NCBI GenBank assembly: GCA_050181915.1
Contig: JBFXCS010000001.1
Span: 186,001 to 250,000, forward strand
From: JBFXCS01 sp050181915
GTDB taxonomy: Bacteria; Actinomycetota; Thermoleophilia; Miltoncostaeales; Miltoncostaeaceae
Length of the DNA stretch: 64,000 bases
Reading direction: 5' to 3'
How positions within the stretch are numbered: position 1 is the stretch's first letter; each line of letters opens with the position of its first letter. This document shows, piece by piece, positions 26,642 to 35,613 of the stretch. The notes under the pieces were generated by a model. It was not told the origin of the DNA. It did no database searches and was given only the letters and a program-made list of their open reading frames with translations. A program made the position numbers and the translations under genes.

Positions 26642-28141
26642 GTGGCCGCCGGACCGCTCGTCCTGATCGTCATCGACGGCTTCGGCATCGCGCCGCCGGG
26701 GCCGGGCAACGCCGTGAGCCTGGCGCGCACGCCGACGCTCGACGCCCTCGCCGCCGAGTCGTCGGCGACGCGCATCGAGGCCTCCGGCCTGCCGGTGGGC
26801 CTGCCGGACGGCCAGATGGGCAACAGCGAGGTCGGGCACCTCAACCTCGGCGCCGGCCGGCGCGTGCCGCAGATGCTGGTGCGCATCGACGAGGCCATCG
26901 CGGACGGCTCGATCGGGCGGATCCCGGCCGCCGAGGAGGCGCTCGCCGCCGGGCGCGAGGCGGGCGTCCTGCACCTGGTCGGCCTCGCCGGCGGCGGCGG
27001 AGTCCACGCCCAGCAGCGCCACGCCCTGGCGCTGGTGCGCCTCGCCCGCGACGCGGGTGTCCCGCGCGTGGTGGTCCACGCGATCACCGACGGCCGCGAC
27101 ACCCGGCCCGACGCCGCGCTGGAGGCGGTGAGGGAGCTCGAGGCGAGCGGGGCCACCGTGGCGACGGTGGTGGGCCGCTACTGGGCGATGGACCGCGACA
27201 GGCGCTGGGAGCGCACCGCGCGCGCCTACGACGCCATGGTCCACGGCCACGGCGAGGGGCGGGCGAGCGGGGAGGAGGCCGTGCGCCTCTCGTACGACGG
27301 CGGCGTCACCGACGAGTTCATCGAGCCGGCCGTCATCGGACCGCCGTCCGAGAACCGCATCCGGCCCGGCGACCCGGTCATCTACTGGAACTTCCGCCCC
27401 GACCGGGCGCGCCAGCTCACGATGGCGTTCACCGAGCCGGAGTTCGACGGGTTCGACCGCCACGGCGGCGGGCTCGCGCGGCTCACCACCATGACCCGCT
27501 ACAAGGCCGAGTTCACCGCGCCGGTGCTGTTCGAGGCGCAGGACGTGCGCCAGGGCCTGGCCGAGACGGTCAGCGCCGCCGGCCGCCGCCAGCTGCACGT
27601 GGCCGAGACCGAGAAGTACGCCCACGTCACCTTCTTCTTCAACGGGGGCCGCGAGGAGCCGTTCGAGGGCGAGCGCCGCGTGCTGGTGCCGTCGCCCCAG
27701 CACGTGCCGACCTACGACAAGGCGCCCGAGATGAGCGCCACGGGCGTCCGCGACGCGGTCGTCCAGGGGCTGGCCGAGGGCACCGACGAGCTGCTGGTGG
27801 TGAACTTCGCCAACGCCGACATGGTCGGCCACACCGGCGTCGTCGAGGCCGCGGTGCGGGGGATCGAGACCGTCGACGCCTGCATGGCCCGCATCCGCCC
27901 CGCCGTCGCGGCGGCCGGCGGCCTTTTGGCCGTCACCGCCGACCACGGCAACAGCGAGGTGATGATCGAGCCCGACGGCAGCCCCAACACGGCGCACACC
28001 AGCAACCCGGTGCCGCTGTGGATCGATCGCCCGGGCCTGGCCCTGCGCGAGGGCGGATCGCTGGGCGACATCGCGCCGACGCTGTGCGGCCTGATGGGCT
28101 GGGACCCGTCGCCCTCGATGACGGGCGTGCCGCTCATCTGA
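26642..28141 (+). CDS. gpmI: 2,3-bisphosphoglycerate-independent phosphoglycerate mutase
   Basis: 499 residues, GTG start one base after the tpiA stop. Metal-binding IVIDGFGIAPPGPGNAV, the phosphoserine site GQMGNSEVGHLNLGAGR, GRDTRPDAAL, NFRPDRARQLTMA and the C-terminal metal motifs NFANADMVGHTG and TADHGNSEVM. Converts 3- to 2-phosphoglycerate using Mn2+. It completes the triose half of glycolysis in this operon; enolase is not in the window. Confidence 0.97.
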   Translation: MAAGPLVLIVIDGFGIAPPGPGNAVSLARTPTLDALAAESSATRIEASGLPVGLPDGQMGNSEVGHLNLGAGRRVPQMLVRIDEAIADGSIGRIPAAEEALAAGREAGVLHLVGLAGGGGVHAQQRHALALVRLARDAGVPRVVVHAITDGRDTRPDAALEAVRELEASGATVATVVGRYWAMDRDRRWERTARAYDAMVHGHGEGRASGEEAVRLSYDGGVTDEFIEPAVIGPPSENRIRPGDPVIYWNFRPDRARQLTMAFTEPEFDGFDRHGGGLARLTTMTRYKAEFTAPVLFEAQDVRQGLAETVSAAGRRQLHVAETEKYAHVTFFFNGGREEPFEGERRVLVPSPQHVPTYDKAPEMSATGVRDAVVQGLAEGTDELLVVNFANADMVGHTGVVEAAVRGIETVDACMARIRPAVAAAGGLLAVTADHGNSEVMIEPDGSPNTAHTSNPVPLWIDRPGLALREGGSLGDIAPTLCGLMGWDPSPSMTGVPLI

Positions 28142-28150
28142 GCCCGAGGG

Positions 28151-28180
28151 TTGACGCGGCGGGCGGCGGGGCGCTACGGT
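28151..28180 (+). promoter_or_regulatory. Promoter of the rsgA unit
   Basis: TTGACG (28151-28156), an 18-nt spacer, then TACGGT (28175-28180). It would start transcription about 28187, upstream of a 30-codon ORF and rsgA. Confidence 0.55.
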
Positions 28181-28223
28181 GCCGCCCGTCCGTCGCACGA
28201 CGACCGAGAGGAGGCGAGACGAC

Positions 28224-28316
28224 ATGGAGACCGTGATGCAGGCCCGGGTGGCCCGGCTGCGTTCCGTGGCCCAGTCCGTCCGTCGCGCCCCCTCGCGGAG
28301 GTCAGCCACGCGCTGA
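28224..28316 (+). CDS. Possible 30-residue leader peptide upstream of rsgA
   Basis: ATG at 28224 with a strong AGGAGG ribosome site 9 nt upstream; the product METVMQARVARLRSV then QSVRRAPSRRSATR is short and very basic. It lies between a good promoter and rsgA, whose start is 37 nt further on. It may be a regulatory leader, a small protein, or incidental. Nothing in its sequence points to a function. Confidence 0.4.
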   Translation: METVMQARVARLRSVAQSVRRAPSRRSATR

Positions 28317-28352
28317 CACGCCTCGGGGCGCTTCACCTGAAGGAGCCCCGAA

Positions 28353-29375
28353 GTGCATCAGAAGGACCCGTGGGCGGCCCTCGCGCCGCTCGGTTGGGAT
28401 GACCGTCGCTCGGCCGAGCTGGCGGAGATCGAGAACGAGCCGACACCGGCGCGGGTGGCCCGCGTCGACCGCGGCGGCGCCCTGGCGCTGAGCGCCGACG
28501 GCCCCGTGCGCGTGGTCGGCGGCGACCTGGCGGCCGGCGACTGGATCGCCGTCGCCGGCGAGCGGGTCGCGGCCGTGCTGGAGCGCCGCTCGGCGATCGT
28601 CCGGCGCGCGGCCGGGCGCGCCGACGCGCGCCAGGTGATCGCGGCCAACGTCGACGTGGTGGTCGCGGCCCAGGCCGCCGACCGGCCGCTGCGGGTGCGG
28701 CGGCTGCACCGCGCCCTGGCCCTGGCCTGGGAGGGGGGCGCCGTGCCGGTCGTCGCGCTCACCAAGGCCGACCTCGGCTTCGCGCCCGAGACGGAGGCCG
28801 CCGTCTGGAGCCTGGGCGTCGACGTCGTCGAGGTGAGCGCCCTCACCGGCGGTGGCGTCGGGCGCATCGCCGAGCTGGCGCGGCCGGCGCGGACGATCGT
28901 GCTGATCGGCGAGTCCGGCGCCGGCAAGTCGAGCCTCGCGAACTCCCTGCTGGGCCGGCAGGAGCTCGCCACCGGCGCGGTCCGCGACGGCGACGCGAAG
29001 GGCCGTCACACCACCACCGCGCGCCACCTGCTGCCGCTGCCCAGCGGCGGGGCGCTCATCGACACCCCCGGCGTCCGTGAGCTGGGCCTCTGGAGCGACG
29101 AGGGGGCGGGCGTCGCGATCGCCTTCGGCGACATCGACGACCTCGCCTCCGGCTGCCGCTTCGGCGACTGCCGCCACGACGGCGAGCCCGGCTGCGCGGT
29201 GATCGCCGCCGTCCGCAGCGGCGAGCTGGCCGCCGACCGCCTCGAGAGCTACCGCGGCCTCAGCCGCGAGGTCGCCGCGATGGAGCGGCGCGCCGACGAG
29301 CGCGCCCGGCGGGCCCACGGTCGCGCCGGCGCGCGGATGGCCCGCGAGGCGAACCGCTGGAAGGGCAGGCGCTGA
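28353..29375 (+). CDS. rsgA: Ribosome small-subunit GTPase RsgA (YjeQ)
   Basis: 340 residues, GTG start with GAAGGAGCC upstream. N-terminal OB fold, then a circularly permuted GTPase: G4 ALTKADLGF comes before G1 GESGAGKSSLANSLLG, switch region KGRHTTTARHL, and G3 IDTPGVRELG. The C-terminal zinc finger has CRFGDCRHDGEPGCAV. It aids late maturation of the 30S subunit. The basic tail (RRAHGRAGARMAREANRWKG) is typical. Confidence 0.96.
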   Translation: MHQKDPWAALAPLGWDDRRSAELAEIENEPTPARVARVDRGGALALSADGPVRVVGGDLAAGDWIAVAGERVAAVLERRSAIVRRAAGRADARQVIAANVDVVVAAQAADRPLRVRRLHRALALAWEGGAVPVVALTKADLGFAPETEAAVWSLGVDVVEVSALTGGGVGRIAELARPARTIVLIGESGAGKSSLANSLLGRQELATGAVRDGDAKGRHTTTARHLLPLPSGGALIDTPGVRELGLWSDEGAGVAIAFGDIDDLASGCRFGDCRHDGEPGCAVIAAVRSGELAADRLESYRGLSREVAAMERRADERARRAHGRAGARMAREANRWKGRR

Positions 29376-29518
29376 TGCCCGTGATCCCGGGATTCCTGGC
29401 GCTGGTGCGCGACGTGCGCCTCGACGCCGTCGAGGCGCGCCGGGCGGCGCTCGATCCGCGCGCGCCGGCGCCAGGGCCGATCTCCGTACACTGTGGCGAG
29501 TCGAGGGGGGAGCGCGGA

Positions 29519-29593
29519 ATGAGCAGGACGGGACCGCTCGCTCCGGCGGGTCGCGTGGCCGGCCGCTCCGGCGGGCGGGACGGCCGTGCCTGA
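29519..29593 (+). CDS. Possible 24-residue leader ORF before the DUF488 gene
   Basis: ATG 29519 with GGGGGGAG 6 nt upstream and a TACACT -10-like box at 29487-29492. It encodes MSRTGPLAPAGRVAGRSGGR then DGRA and overlaps the next start by 8 nt, so it could couple translation. Short, low complexity; may be incidental. Confidence 0.25.
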   Translation: MSRTGPLAPAGRVAGRSGGRDGRA

Positions 29594-29948
29594 TCCCGCC
29601 GTGACGGCGGCCCGCGTCTACGACGCGCCCGGGCCCGGCCCGGCGCTGCGCGTGCTGGTCGACCGCCTATGGCCCCGCGGCCTGCGCCGGGAGGGCGCCC
29701 CCTTCGACGTCTGGTGCCGGGAGGTCGCGCCGTCGAACGAGCTGAGGCGGTGGTACGGGCACCGGCCCGAGGTGCGGGACGAGTTCGCCGAGCGCTATCG
29801 CGAGGAGCTGGGCGAGCCGGAACGGGCCGCCGCCCTCGATCGCCTGCGGGAGGCCGCGCAGCGGCGGCCGCTGGTGCTGCTGACGGCCACCCGCGACGTG
29901 GATGACAGCCATGCGGCGGTGCTCGCCGATGTGCTGGGAGCGGGATGA
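29586..29948 (+). CDS. DUF488-family protein
   Basis: 120 residues. The pattern ARVYDAPGPGPALRVLVDRL, WPRGLRREG, LRRWYGHRPEVRDEFAERYR and LVLLTATRDVDDSHAAVL is that of the DUF488 (YeaO-like) family, small cytosolic proteins of unknown function. GTG 29586 is the likely start; GTG 29601 is possible. Convergent with the radical SAM gene, 16 nt apart. Confidence 0.85.
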   Translation: MPDPAVTAARVYDAPGPGPALRVLVDRLWPRGLRREGAPFDVWCREVAPSNELRRWYGHRPEVRDEFAERYREELGEPERAAALDRLREAAQRRPLVLLTATRDVDDSHAAVLADVLGAG

Positions 29949-29964
29949 ACCGGCGCGGCGGCCG

Positions 29965-31008
29965 TCACAGCAGGCGCATCTGGCCGCTCCCCGCCTCGGC
30001 GGGCCGCGGCGCCGCCGGAGCCCGGCCGAAGCGCGGCTCGCCGGGGCGCTCCGGTCCGCCGCAGGCGCGCACCATCTCGCGCACCCGTCGCGCGATGGAG
30101 GCCCGCTGCGCCGGGTCGCCGTACGCCCTGCGGTAGCGCCGCGCGGTCTCGTCGAGCAGGTCGGGCCGCGCCCCGGCGAGCCAGGACAGGTAGTGGTCGC
30201 GGACGCCCCGGCGCAGGTGGAGGGTGATCGGCAGCACCCACTGGGCGCCCGCCTCGACCACCGCGCCCACCACCTCGCGCAGCTGGTCGTCGCGGTCGGA
30301 GATGCCGGGGATGATCGGCGCCACGAGCACCCCGCAGGGGATGCCGGCGTCGCGTAGCCGGGCCACCGTCTCGACCCGGCGGCGCGGGTTCGGCGTGTGC
30401 GGCTCGGTGGCGCGCCAGGCCTGCTCGTCGAGGGTGCCGATCGAGAGCTGCGCGCGCACCAGGTCCCGGCGCGCCGCCTGCGCGAGCAGGTCGATGTCGC
30501 GGGCGATGAGCGTCGACTTGGTGAGGATCGAGAAGGGGTTGCGCGCCTCGACCAGCGCCTCGACGATGCCGCGCGTGAGCCGGTAGCGGCCCTCCACCGG
30601 CTGGTAGGGGTCGGTGTTCGTGCCCATCGCGATGGGCTCGCGACCCCAGCGGGGCCGGCGCAGCTCGGCGCGCAGCACCTCGACCGCGTTGACCTTCACG
30701 ACGATGCGGCGGTCGAAGTCGTCGCCGATGCCGAGGCCCAGGTACTCGTGGCTGGGGCGGGCGAAGCAGTAGACGCAGCCGTGGCTGCAGCCGCGGTAGG
30801 CGTTGATGGTCCAGTGGAAGGGCATTCCCGAGGCGCCGGGCACCCGGTTGACGATGCTCTTCGCCCGCACGTGCAGCAGCTCGAGCCCGGCCAGCTCGCC
30901 GCGTCCCTCGTGGCGCTCGGCGCCGTCGAGCAGCGCCGGCCGGGCCTCGTCGGGGCCGGTGACCCGCCAGCGCAGGCGGGCGTCCCCCTCGGTCGGCGCG
31001 CGTCCCAT
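29965..31008 (-). CDS. Rv2578c-type radical SAM protein (spore photoproduct lyase-like group)
   Basis: 347 residues. The radical SAM cluster motif is GCSHGCVYCFARPSHEYLG (CxxxCxxC), preceded by FHWTINAYRGC and followed by GTNTDPYQPVEGRYRLTRG and APIIPGISDRDDQLREVV. The three Cys bind a 4Fe-4S cluster that splits S-adenosylmethionine. This matches the mycobacterial Rv2578c family; substrate unknown. The start at 31008 (MGRAPTEGDA) is supported by a -10 box 7 nt upstream; the in-frame ATG at 31029 would lie before that promoter element. The tail is Pro/Gly-rich and variable. Confidence 0.88.
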   Translation of the reverse strand: MGRAPTEGDARLRWRVTGPDEARPALLDGAERHEGRGELAGLELLHVRAKSIVNRVPGASGMPFHWTINAYRGCSHGCVYCFARPSHEYLGLGIGDDFDRRIVVKVNAVEVLRAELRRPRWGREPIAMGTNTDPYQPVEGRYRLTRGIVEALVEARNPFSILTKSTLIARDIDLLAQAARRDLVRAQLSIGTLDEQAWRATEPHTPNPRRRVETVARLRDAGIPCGVLVAPIIPGISDRDDQLREVVGAVVEAGAQWVLPITLHLRRGVRDHYLSWLAGARPDLLDETARRYRRAYGDPAQRASIARRVREMVRACGGPERPGEPRFGRAPAAPRPAEAGSGQMRLL

Positions 31009-31015
31009 GCCGGGG

Positions 31016-31021
31016 AGGGTA
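31016..31021 (-). promoter_or_regulatory. Putative -10 box of the radical SAM gene (leaderless)
   Basis: On the minus strand TACCCT ends 7 nt before ATG 31008. Confidence 0.45.
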
Positions 31022-31080
31022 GCGAACATGCGTTCGATCGACGAGCCGGCCCGGCGCCGACTCCCCGCCGGCAGGGGTCG

Positions 31081-31106
31081 GCGCCCCCGGCGTCGGCCGG
31101 GGGCGC
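31081..31106 (-). terminator. Hairpin terminator of the secreted barrel protein gene
   Basis: Perfect 10-bp arms GCGCCCCCGG / CCGGGGGCGC with a 6-nt loop, 12 nt beyond the stop of the gene at 31119-31616; a second weaker stem lies just beyond (about 31053-31080). Confidence 0.65.
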
Positions 31107-31118
31107 GGGTGGCACGGG

Positions 31119-31616
31119 CTACCTGCGGGTGATCCGGGCGACGATGTCGCTGTCGTTGCCGCCCCCGACGTTGACGCTCGACAGGACGCGGCCCTTCGCG
31201 CCGCGGTACCTGCCGGTGCCCAGCACGAGCGTGCCGGGGTCGCCCTCGAAGACCAGCATCGACGATGCGATGGCGATGTGGCTGACGCAGTCGGGCGGGC
31301 CGGGCTGCGCCGGGAACACGCAGCGGGCGTGTCCGCTGCCGAACGGCCTCCTGGCGTGCTTCCCGTGGTTGCCGGCGTACTCGAGCGAGACGATATCGAT
31401 CGTGTCGCCGGGGGCCGGCTCGGGGTACGGGGGCCGGCCGACGACCGTGCCGTCGGCCCTGGTCATCTTCACGGAGAGGACCTTGTCGTAGACGTGCAGG
31501 GTCTCGGTCGTGCCGCCGGCCGCCCGGCCGGGGCCGCAGAGCAGCAGCACGGCGGCGAGGGCGGCGGTCCCGGCCGCGAGGGCGATGCGGATGAGGTGCT
31601 TCGCGGTGGTGGTCAT
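31119..31616 (-). CDS. Secreted allene-oxide-cyclase/dirigent-like barrel protein
   Basis: 165 residues with a clear signal peptide (HLIRIALAAGTAALAAVLLL, cleavage near GRAAG). The mature part has alternating beta strands ending in LVLGTGRYRGAKGRVLSSV, the hallmark of small dirigent/AOC-like barrels, plus a Cys pair (ARCVFPAQPGPPDCVS). Function in bacteria unknown; such proteins are common in soil actinobacteria. Family call is moderate. Leaderless start at 31616. Confidence 0.65.
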   Translation of the reverse strand: MTTTAKHLIRIALAAGTAALAAVLLLCGPGRAAGGTTETLHVYDKVLSVKMTRADGTVVGRPPYPEPAPGDTIDIVSLEYAGNHGKHARRPFGSGHARCVFPAQPGPPDCVSHIAIASSMLVFEGDPGTLVLGTGRYRGAKGRVLSSVNVGGGNDSDIVARITRR

Positions 31617-31622
31617 GGCGCG

Positions 31623-31628
31623 ACGCTA
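31623..31628 (-). promoter_or_regulatory. Putative -10 box of the secreted barrel gene (leaderless)
   Basis: On the minus strand TAGCGT ends 6 nt before ATG 31616; the same sequence and spacing as at 13531. Confidence 0.5.
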
Positions 31629-31690
31629 CGAGCCCGGAGCGGGCCGTCGCATCGGGGCTGCCCTTGGACTTCCGCCGCCGTCTCTCGGTG

Positions 31691-32347
31691 CTAGCCCTTG
31701 GGTGCGCGCAGGTAGGTGAGCACCGCGAGCACGCGCCGGTGGTCGTCGCTGCTGGCGGTGAGGCCGAGCTTCATCAGGATCGCCCTCACGTGGGTCTCGA
31801 CGGTCTTCTCGGTGAGCCACAGGCGCCGGGCGATGCCGCCGTTCGTGCGCCCCTCCGCCATCAGCGCCAGCACCTCGCGCTCGCGCGGGGAGAGGTCGTC
31901 CAGGGCCGTCCGCGCCGGTCGCGGGCCGCCTCCCAGCAGGGGCGCGACGATCTCCGGGTCGAGCGCCGAGCCGCCGGCGGCGACGCGACGCGCCGCGTCG
32001 AGGAAGTCGTCGACGTCGAGCACGCGGTCCTTCAGCAGGTAGCCGAACCCGCCGCCGGCGGCCACGAGCTGGGCGACGTGCCGCGTCTCGACGTGCTGCG
32101 ACAGCACCAGCACCGCGGTCCCGGGGTGGTCGCGGCGGATCTCGGCCGCCGCGCGCAGCCCCTCGTCGTCGAATCCGGGCGGCATGCGCACGTCGACCAC
32201 GGCGAGGTCCGGCGAGTGCTCCTCCACCAGGGCCAGCAGGGTCGGGGCGTCGCCGGCGGTCCCGACCACCTCGTGGCCGGCGTCCTGCAGCAGGCCCGCC
32301 ATGCCCTCGCGCAGGAGGACCGTGTCCTCGGCGATCACGACGCGCAC
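31691..32347 (-). CDS. Two-component response regulator, NarL/LuxR type
   Basis: 218 residues, GTG start. Receiver domain with MRVVIAEDTVLLREGMAGLL (acidic pocket), phospho-acceptor Asp in DLAVVDVRMPPG, the conserved Thr/Ser region VLVLSQHV and Lys in GYLLKDRV. The C-terminal LuxR-type HTH has LSPREREVLALMAEGRTNGG and LWLTEKTVETHVRAILMKLG. It acts with the histidine kinase encoded upstream, whose intended 3' end overlaps it by 13 nt. Stimulus unknown. Confidence 0.94.
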   Translation of the reverse strand: MRVVIAEDTVLLREGMAGLLQDAGHEVVGTAGDAPTLLALVEEHSPDLAVVDVRMPPGFDDEGLRAAAEIRRDHPGTAVLVLSQHVETRHVAQLVAAGGGFGYLLKDRVLDVDDFLDAARRVAAGGSALDPEIVAPLLGGGPRPARTALDDLSPREREVLALMAEGRTNGGIARRLWLTEKTVETHVRAILMKLGLTASSDDHRRVLAVLTYLRAPKG

Positions 32348-34337
32348 GGCAGCTCCACGCTGATCCGGGTCCCCGCGCCGGGCGGGCTGTCGATCTCGAG
32401 GCGCCGCCGAGCGCCTCCACGCGGTCGTGCATGCCGGGCAGCCCGGTCCCGGTCGACGCGGCGGCGCCGCCGACCCCGTCGTCCGCGATGACCATGCGCA
32501 GCAGCCCGTTCTCGCGCGCGGTCTCGACCCTGACGAGGCCGGCGCCGCCGTGCTTGGCCGCGTTGGTGAGCGCCTCGGAGGCGACGAAGTAGGCCGCCGC
32601 CTCCACCTCGGGCGGCGCGCGGCGCGGCGTCGCCGCCACCTCCACGGGCACGGCCGATCCGCGGGCCAGATCCGCGAGCGCGGCCGCGAGCCCCTCGTCC
32701 AGGCGCGGCGGGCGGACGCCCGCGGCGATCGTGCGCAGGTCGGCGATCGCGGCGGCGACCTCGTCCACCGCCGAGTCGAGGGCCGGCACCAGCACCCGCG
32801 CCCCGTCGGGGAGGGAGCGCTGGAGCCGTCGCAGCACGATGCCGAGCGACACGAGGCGCTGCTGGGCGCCGTCGTGCAGGTCGCGCTCGATGCGGCGCCG
32901 CTCGGCGTAGCCGGCCTGCACGATCCGGGTGCGCGACGACTCCACCTCGGCCAGCTGCAGGCGCACCTCGACGCGCAGGCGGGCCAGCTCGACCGGCAGG
33001 GCGGCCTCGGCGAGCACGGCGCGCAGCAGCTCGGGCTCCGGCTCCCGGGCGGCGTCGTGGAGCAGCAGGCCCAGGATGCGGTCCCCGCCCACCGGATGGC
33101 GGAGGCGGCCGTCGTCCGGGGGAGCGCCGACGACCCGTCCCGCCGCGTCGGCGTAGGCCCCGGTCTCGGGCAGCAGGAACAGGATCTCGGCCCGCGGGTC
33201 GTCGAGGGCGAGGGCGACGGCGTCGCCGATCCCCTCCGGCTCGGCGGTCCCGGCCCGCACCTCGTCCAGGAACTCGCGCACCCGGCGGGTCGCCTCGACG
33301 CGCCGGCGCGCGAAGCGGCGGTCGACGGCGTCCTGGACCCGGCGGCGCAGGGGGAGGAACAGCAGGGCGGCGGCGAGCGTGCCGAGCGACGCGGTGAGCT
33401 GCGAGCGGCCCACCAGCGCCCCGAACCCGAGCGCGACCGCGGCGTAGGCGCCGAGCAGCAGGGCCGTGAGGATCGCGTAGACGATGGTCCGGTTGAGGAC
33501 CCGGTCGATCTCCCACAGCCCGTGGCGGGTGACGGCGATCATCACCGCGACGGCGGGCCAGACCTGGATGAACAGGAGCCCCAGTCCGTCCAGGGGCTCC
33601 GGCCACGTCCAGAGCGCCCCGATCACCGATCCCCCGCCGAGCCAGAGCGGCAGCACGACGGCGCCGTAGGCGAGCCACAGGACCTGGCGCCGCTCCTGCG
33701 GACCGGCGGCCCGATAGCGGGCGCGCAGCGCCAGCGCGGCCGCGGCGAGGGATGCCACGATGCCCGCCCAGCAGGCCCAGAACAGGGGCTCGCCGACGCT
33801 CCGGTCGAGGGTCGCGGGCAGGGGGTTCGCGAAGTCGCCGTGGTCGGTCTCGATCGGGTCCTGCTGGGTGAGCAGGAGGAAGGCCCCCGAGAAGGAGGCT
33901 ACCGCGATCCACCAGGGGACGCGCCAGCGCGGCGACGGCAGGCGGCCGTCCGGGAAGCGGAACGCCAGCGCCACGGGCCAGGCGAAGAGAACCGGCCAGA
34001 GCTGCGCGACCAGCAGGGCCCATGCGCCGGCGGTCGCGCCGGCGTCGCGGCCGAGGAGGTGGCGCGCGAGCCCGTCGGCGGCCATGACGGCCGAGACCGA
34101 CAGGGGCCCCGCGAGCAGGATCCACGCCACCCGGTTCCCCGGCCGGCGCAGGGCCACGAACAGGCCCACCGCCGCCGGGAGGGCCACGGCGCACAGGACG
34201 AATGCGGGGAAGCCGGGCGGGTAGGCCGCGGGCGAGTCGTCCCGCCACGCGAGCGTGTTCGCGACGGCGCCGACCGCCCAGGTCGCCGGCGTCGCGGCGA
34301 ACGACAGGACGGCGACCGGACGGGCGCGGCGTGTCAT
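32335..34337 (-). pseudogene. Sensor histidine kinase, reading frame shifted near its 3' end
   Basis: Start 34337 with GGAGG upstream (MTRRARPVAVLSFAAT). The N-terminal half has about eight hydrophobic helices; then come a coiled region, the DHp motif RRRIERDLHDGAQQRLVSLG (phospho-His near residue 488) and the ATPase domain with N-box ALTNAAKHGG and DDGVGGAAASTGTGLPGMHD. After VEALGG at about 32400-32407 the frame is lost. The missing end (LEIDSPPGAGTRISVELPCAS) is present in another frame and stops at 32335, so one base appears deleted in the GGCGGCGCC stretch. As written, the frame runs on to 31626. Either a real mutation or an assembly error. Confidence 0.85.
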
Positions 34338-34539
34338 CGGCGCGATCCTCCACCATCCGCCGCCGTGCGGCCACGGTGCTACCCCTGAACGATCCGAGGC
34401 GCGGGTCCGCCGAGGGGTGGCGAACACCTGTTCGATGAGGATAGGGTGTCCGGGCCGTCCAATACACGAGGTAACGCCGGCATTGGCACTTTTCCGGCCG
34501 AAATCAGATAAGACACACCCACGGATATCGGATTAGCTC
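34338..34539. promoter_or_regulatory. Divergent intergenic region, kinase operon / Fic gene
   Basis: 202 nt, clearly less GC-rich toward the Fic gene (34440-34535, with ATACACGAGG, AAATCAGATAAGACAC and GATATCGGATTAG). It probably holds both promoters; no -10/-35 pair is convincing enough to mark. Confidence 0.3.
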
Positions 34540-35613
34540 GTGAAGACGCTCACTGAGATCACCACCTTCGCCGGTGGCATGCCGCCCCAGATGGTCCTCG
34601 AGCTCGGCCGCATCGAGGTGGGCCGGGGGCGCGAGGAGCTCCACCGCACCCAGGCGCCCCAGGTGCTCGAGCGCCTGGCGGTGCAGACCCGCTACGAGAG
34701 CATCACCGCCTCCAGCGCGATCGAGAACGTGATCGTGCCGCCGGAGCGGGCCCTCCACCTGGTGCGCCCCGGCGGGCCCGCGCGGGCCCGCGACCGCAGC
34801 GAGCGCGAGCTCGCCGGCTACCGGGACGCCGTCGACCACCTGGTGCGGGGCGAGGGCGGCCGGCTCGACCTCGACCGGGTGCTGCAGTTGCACCGGCTGC
34901 TGATGCGCCACGTCGACGGCGCGTCGGCGGGGCGGCTGAAGGCCGAGGACAACCTCATCGCCGACCGGCTCGCGCAGGGCGGCAGCAGTGTGGTGTTCCG
35001 CGCCGTCCCCGCGGGGCAGACCGAGCGCCAGATGTCGGTGCTGCTCGGCGCCTACGAGGCGGCCGTCGACGACGCCGTCGTCCACCCGCTGGTGCTCGTC
35101 GCCGCGCTGGTGCTGGATCTCCTGTCCATCCATCCGTTCGCCGACGGCAACGGCCGGGTGGCGCGCCTGGTCACCACCGGCGAGCTGCTGCGCCACGGGT
35201 ACGGCATCGCCCGCTACGTCAGCCTGGAGCAGCGGATCTACGACACGCGCAACAGCTACTACCGGGCCCTGCGCCAGAGTCAGGCGGGCTGGCACGACGG
35301 CCGTCACGACCTGTGGCCCTGGGCCGGGTACCTCTTCAGCCTCCTGTCCGACGCGTACGACGACTTCGAGGCGCGGGTGCTCTGCTCGCGCGCGCTGCAC
35401 GGCGCGACCAAGGAGGAGCACGTCCGCGACTACGCGCTCAACCACGCGCCGGAGCGGTTCAGCTTCGCCCAGGTCTCGGCGGCCCTGCCGGACATCAGCG
35501 GCCCCACCATCCGCAACGCGCTGAACCGGCTGCGCGCCGAGGGACGCCTCGCCGTCGGCCGCGGGCGCAGCGCGCGCTGGACCCGGCTGCCCGAGAAGGA
35601 GCCCGCCATTTGA
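34540..35613 (+). CDS. Fic-family protein (AMPylase-like) with N-terminal inhibitory helix
   Basis: 357 residues, GTG start. The core motif is IHPFADGNGRVARLVTTGEL (catalytic His, phosphate-binding NGR). Upstream, TASSAIENVIV matches the inhibitory pattern (S/T)xxxE(G/N), so it is a self-inhibited class II Fic enzyme. The C-terminal part (FSFAQVSAALPDISGPTIRN, LNRLRAEGRLAVGRGR) is a winged-helix DNA-binding domain. Such proteins transfer AMP from ATP to target hydroxyls; the target is unknown. No antitoxin partner is seen. Its stop overlaps the TTG start of the next gene. Confidence 0.92.
   Translation: MKTLTEITTFAGGMPPQMVLELGRIEVGRGREELHRTQAPQVLERLAVQTRYESITASSAIENVIVPPERALHLVRPGGPARARDRSERELAGYRDAVDHLVRGEGGRLDLDRVLQLHRLLMRHVDGASAGRLKAEDNLIADRLAQGGSSVVFRAVPAGQTERQMSVLLGAYEAAVDDAVVHPLVLVAALVLDLLSIHPFADGNGRVARLVTTGELLRHGYGIARYVSLEQRIYDTRNSYYRALRQSQAGWHDGRHDLWPWAGYLFSLLSDAYDDFEARVLCSRALHGATKEEHVRDYALNHAPERFSFAQVSAALPDISGPTIRNALNRLRAEGRLAVGRGRSARWTRLPEKEPAI

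Noticed and set aside
29375..29518. Frame starting at ATG 29375 overlapping the rsgA stop
   Set aside because: No recognisable protein; only the last part (from 29519) has a ribosome site, so just that was listed with low confidence.
31626..32334. C-terminal part of the 933-residue kinase frame as a genuine extra domain
   Set aside because: It is Arg/Pro-rich out-of-frame translation over the response regulator; the true kinase end is in the neighbouring frame.
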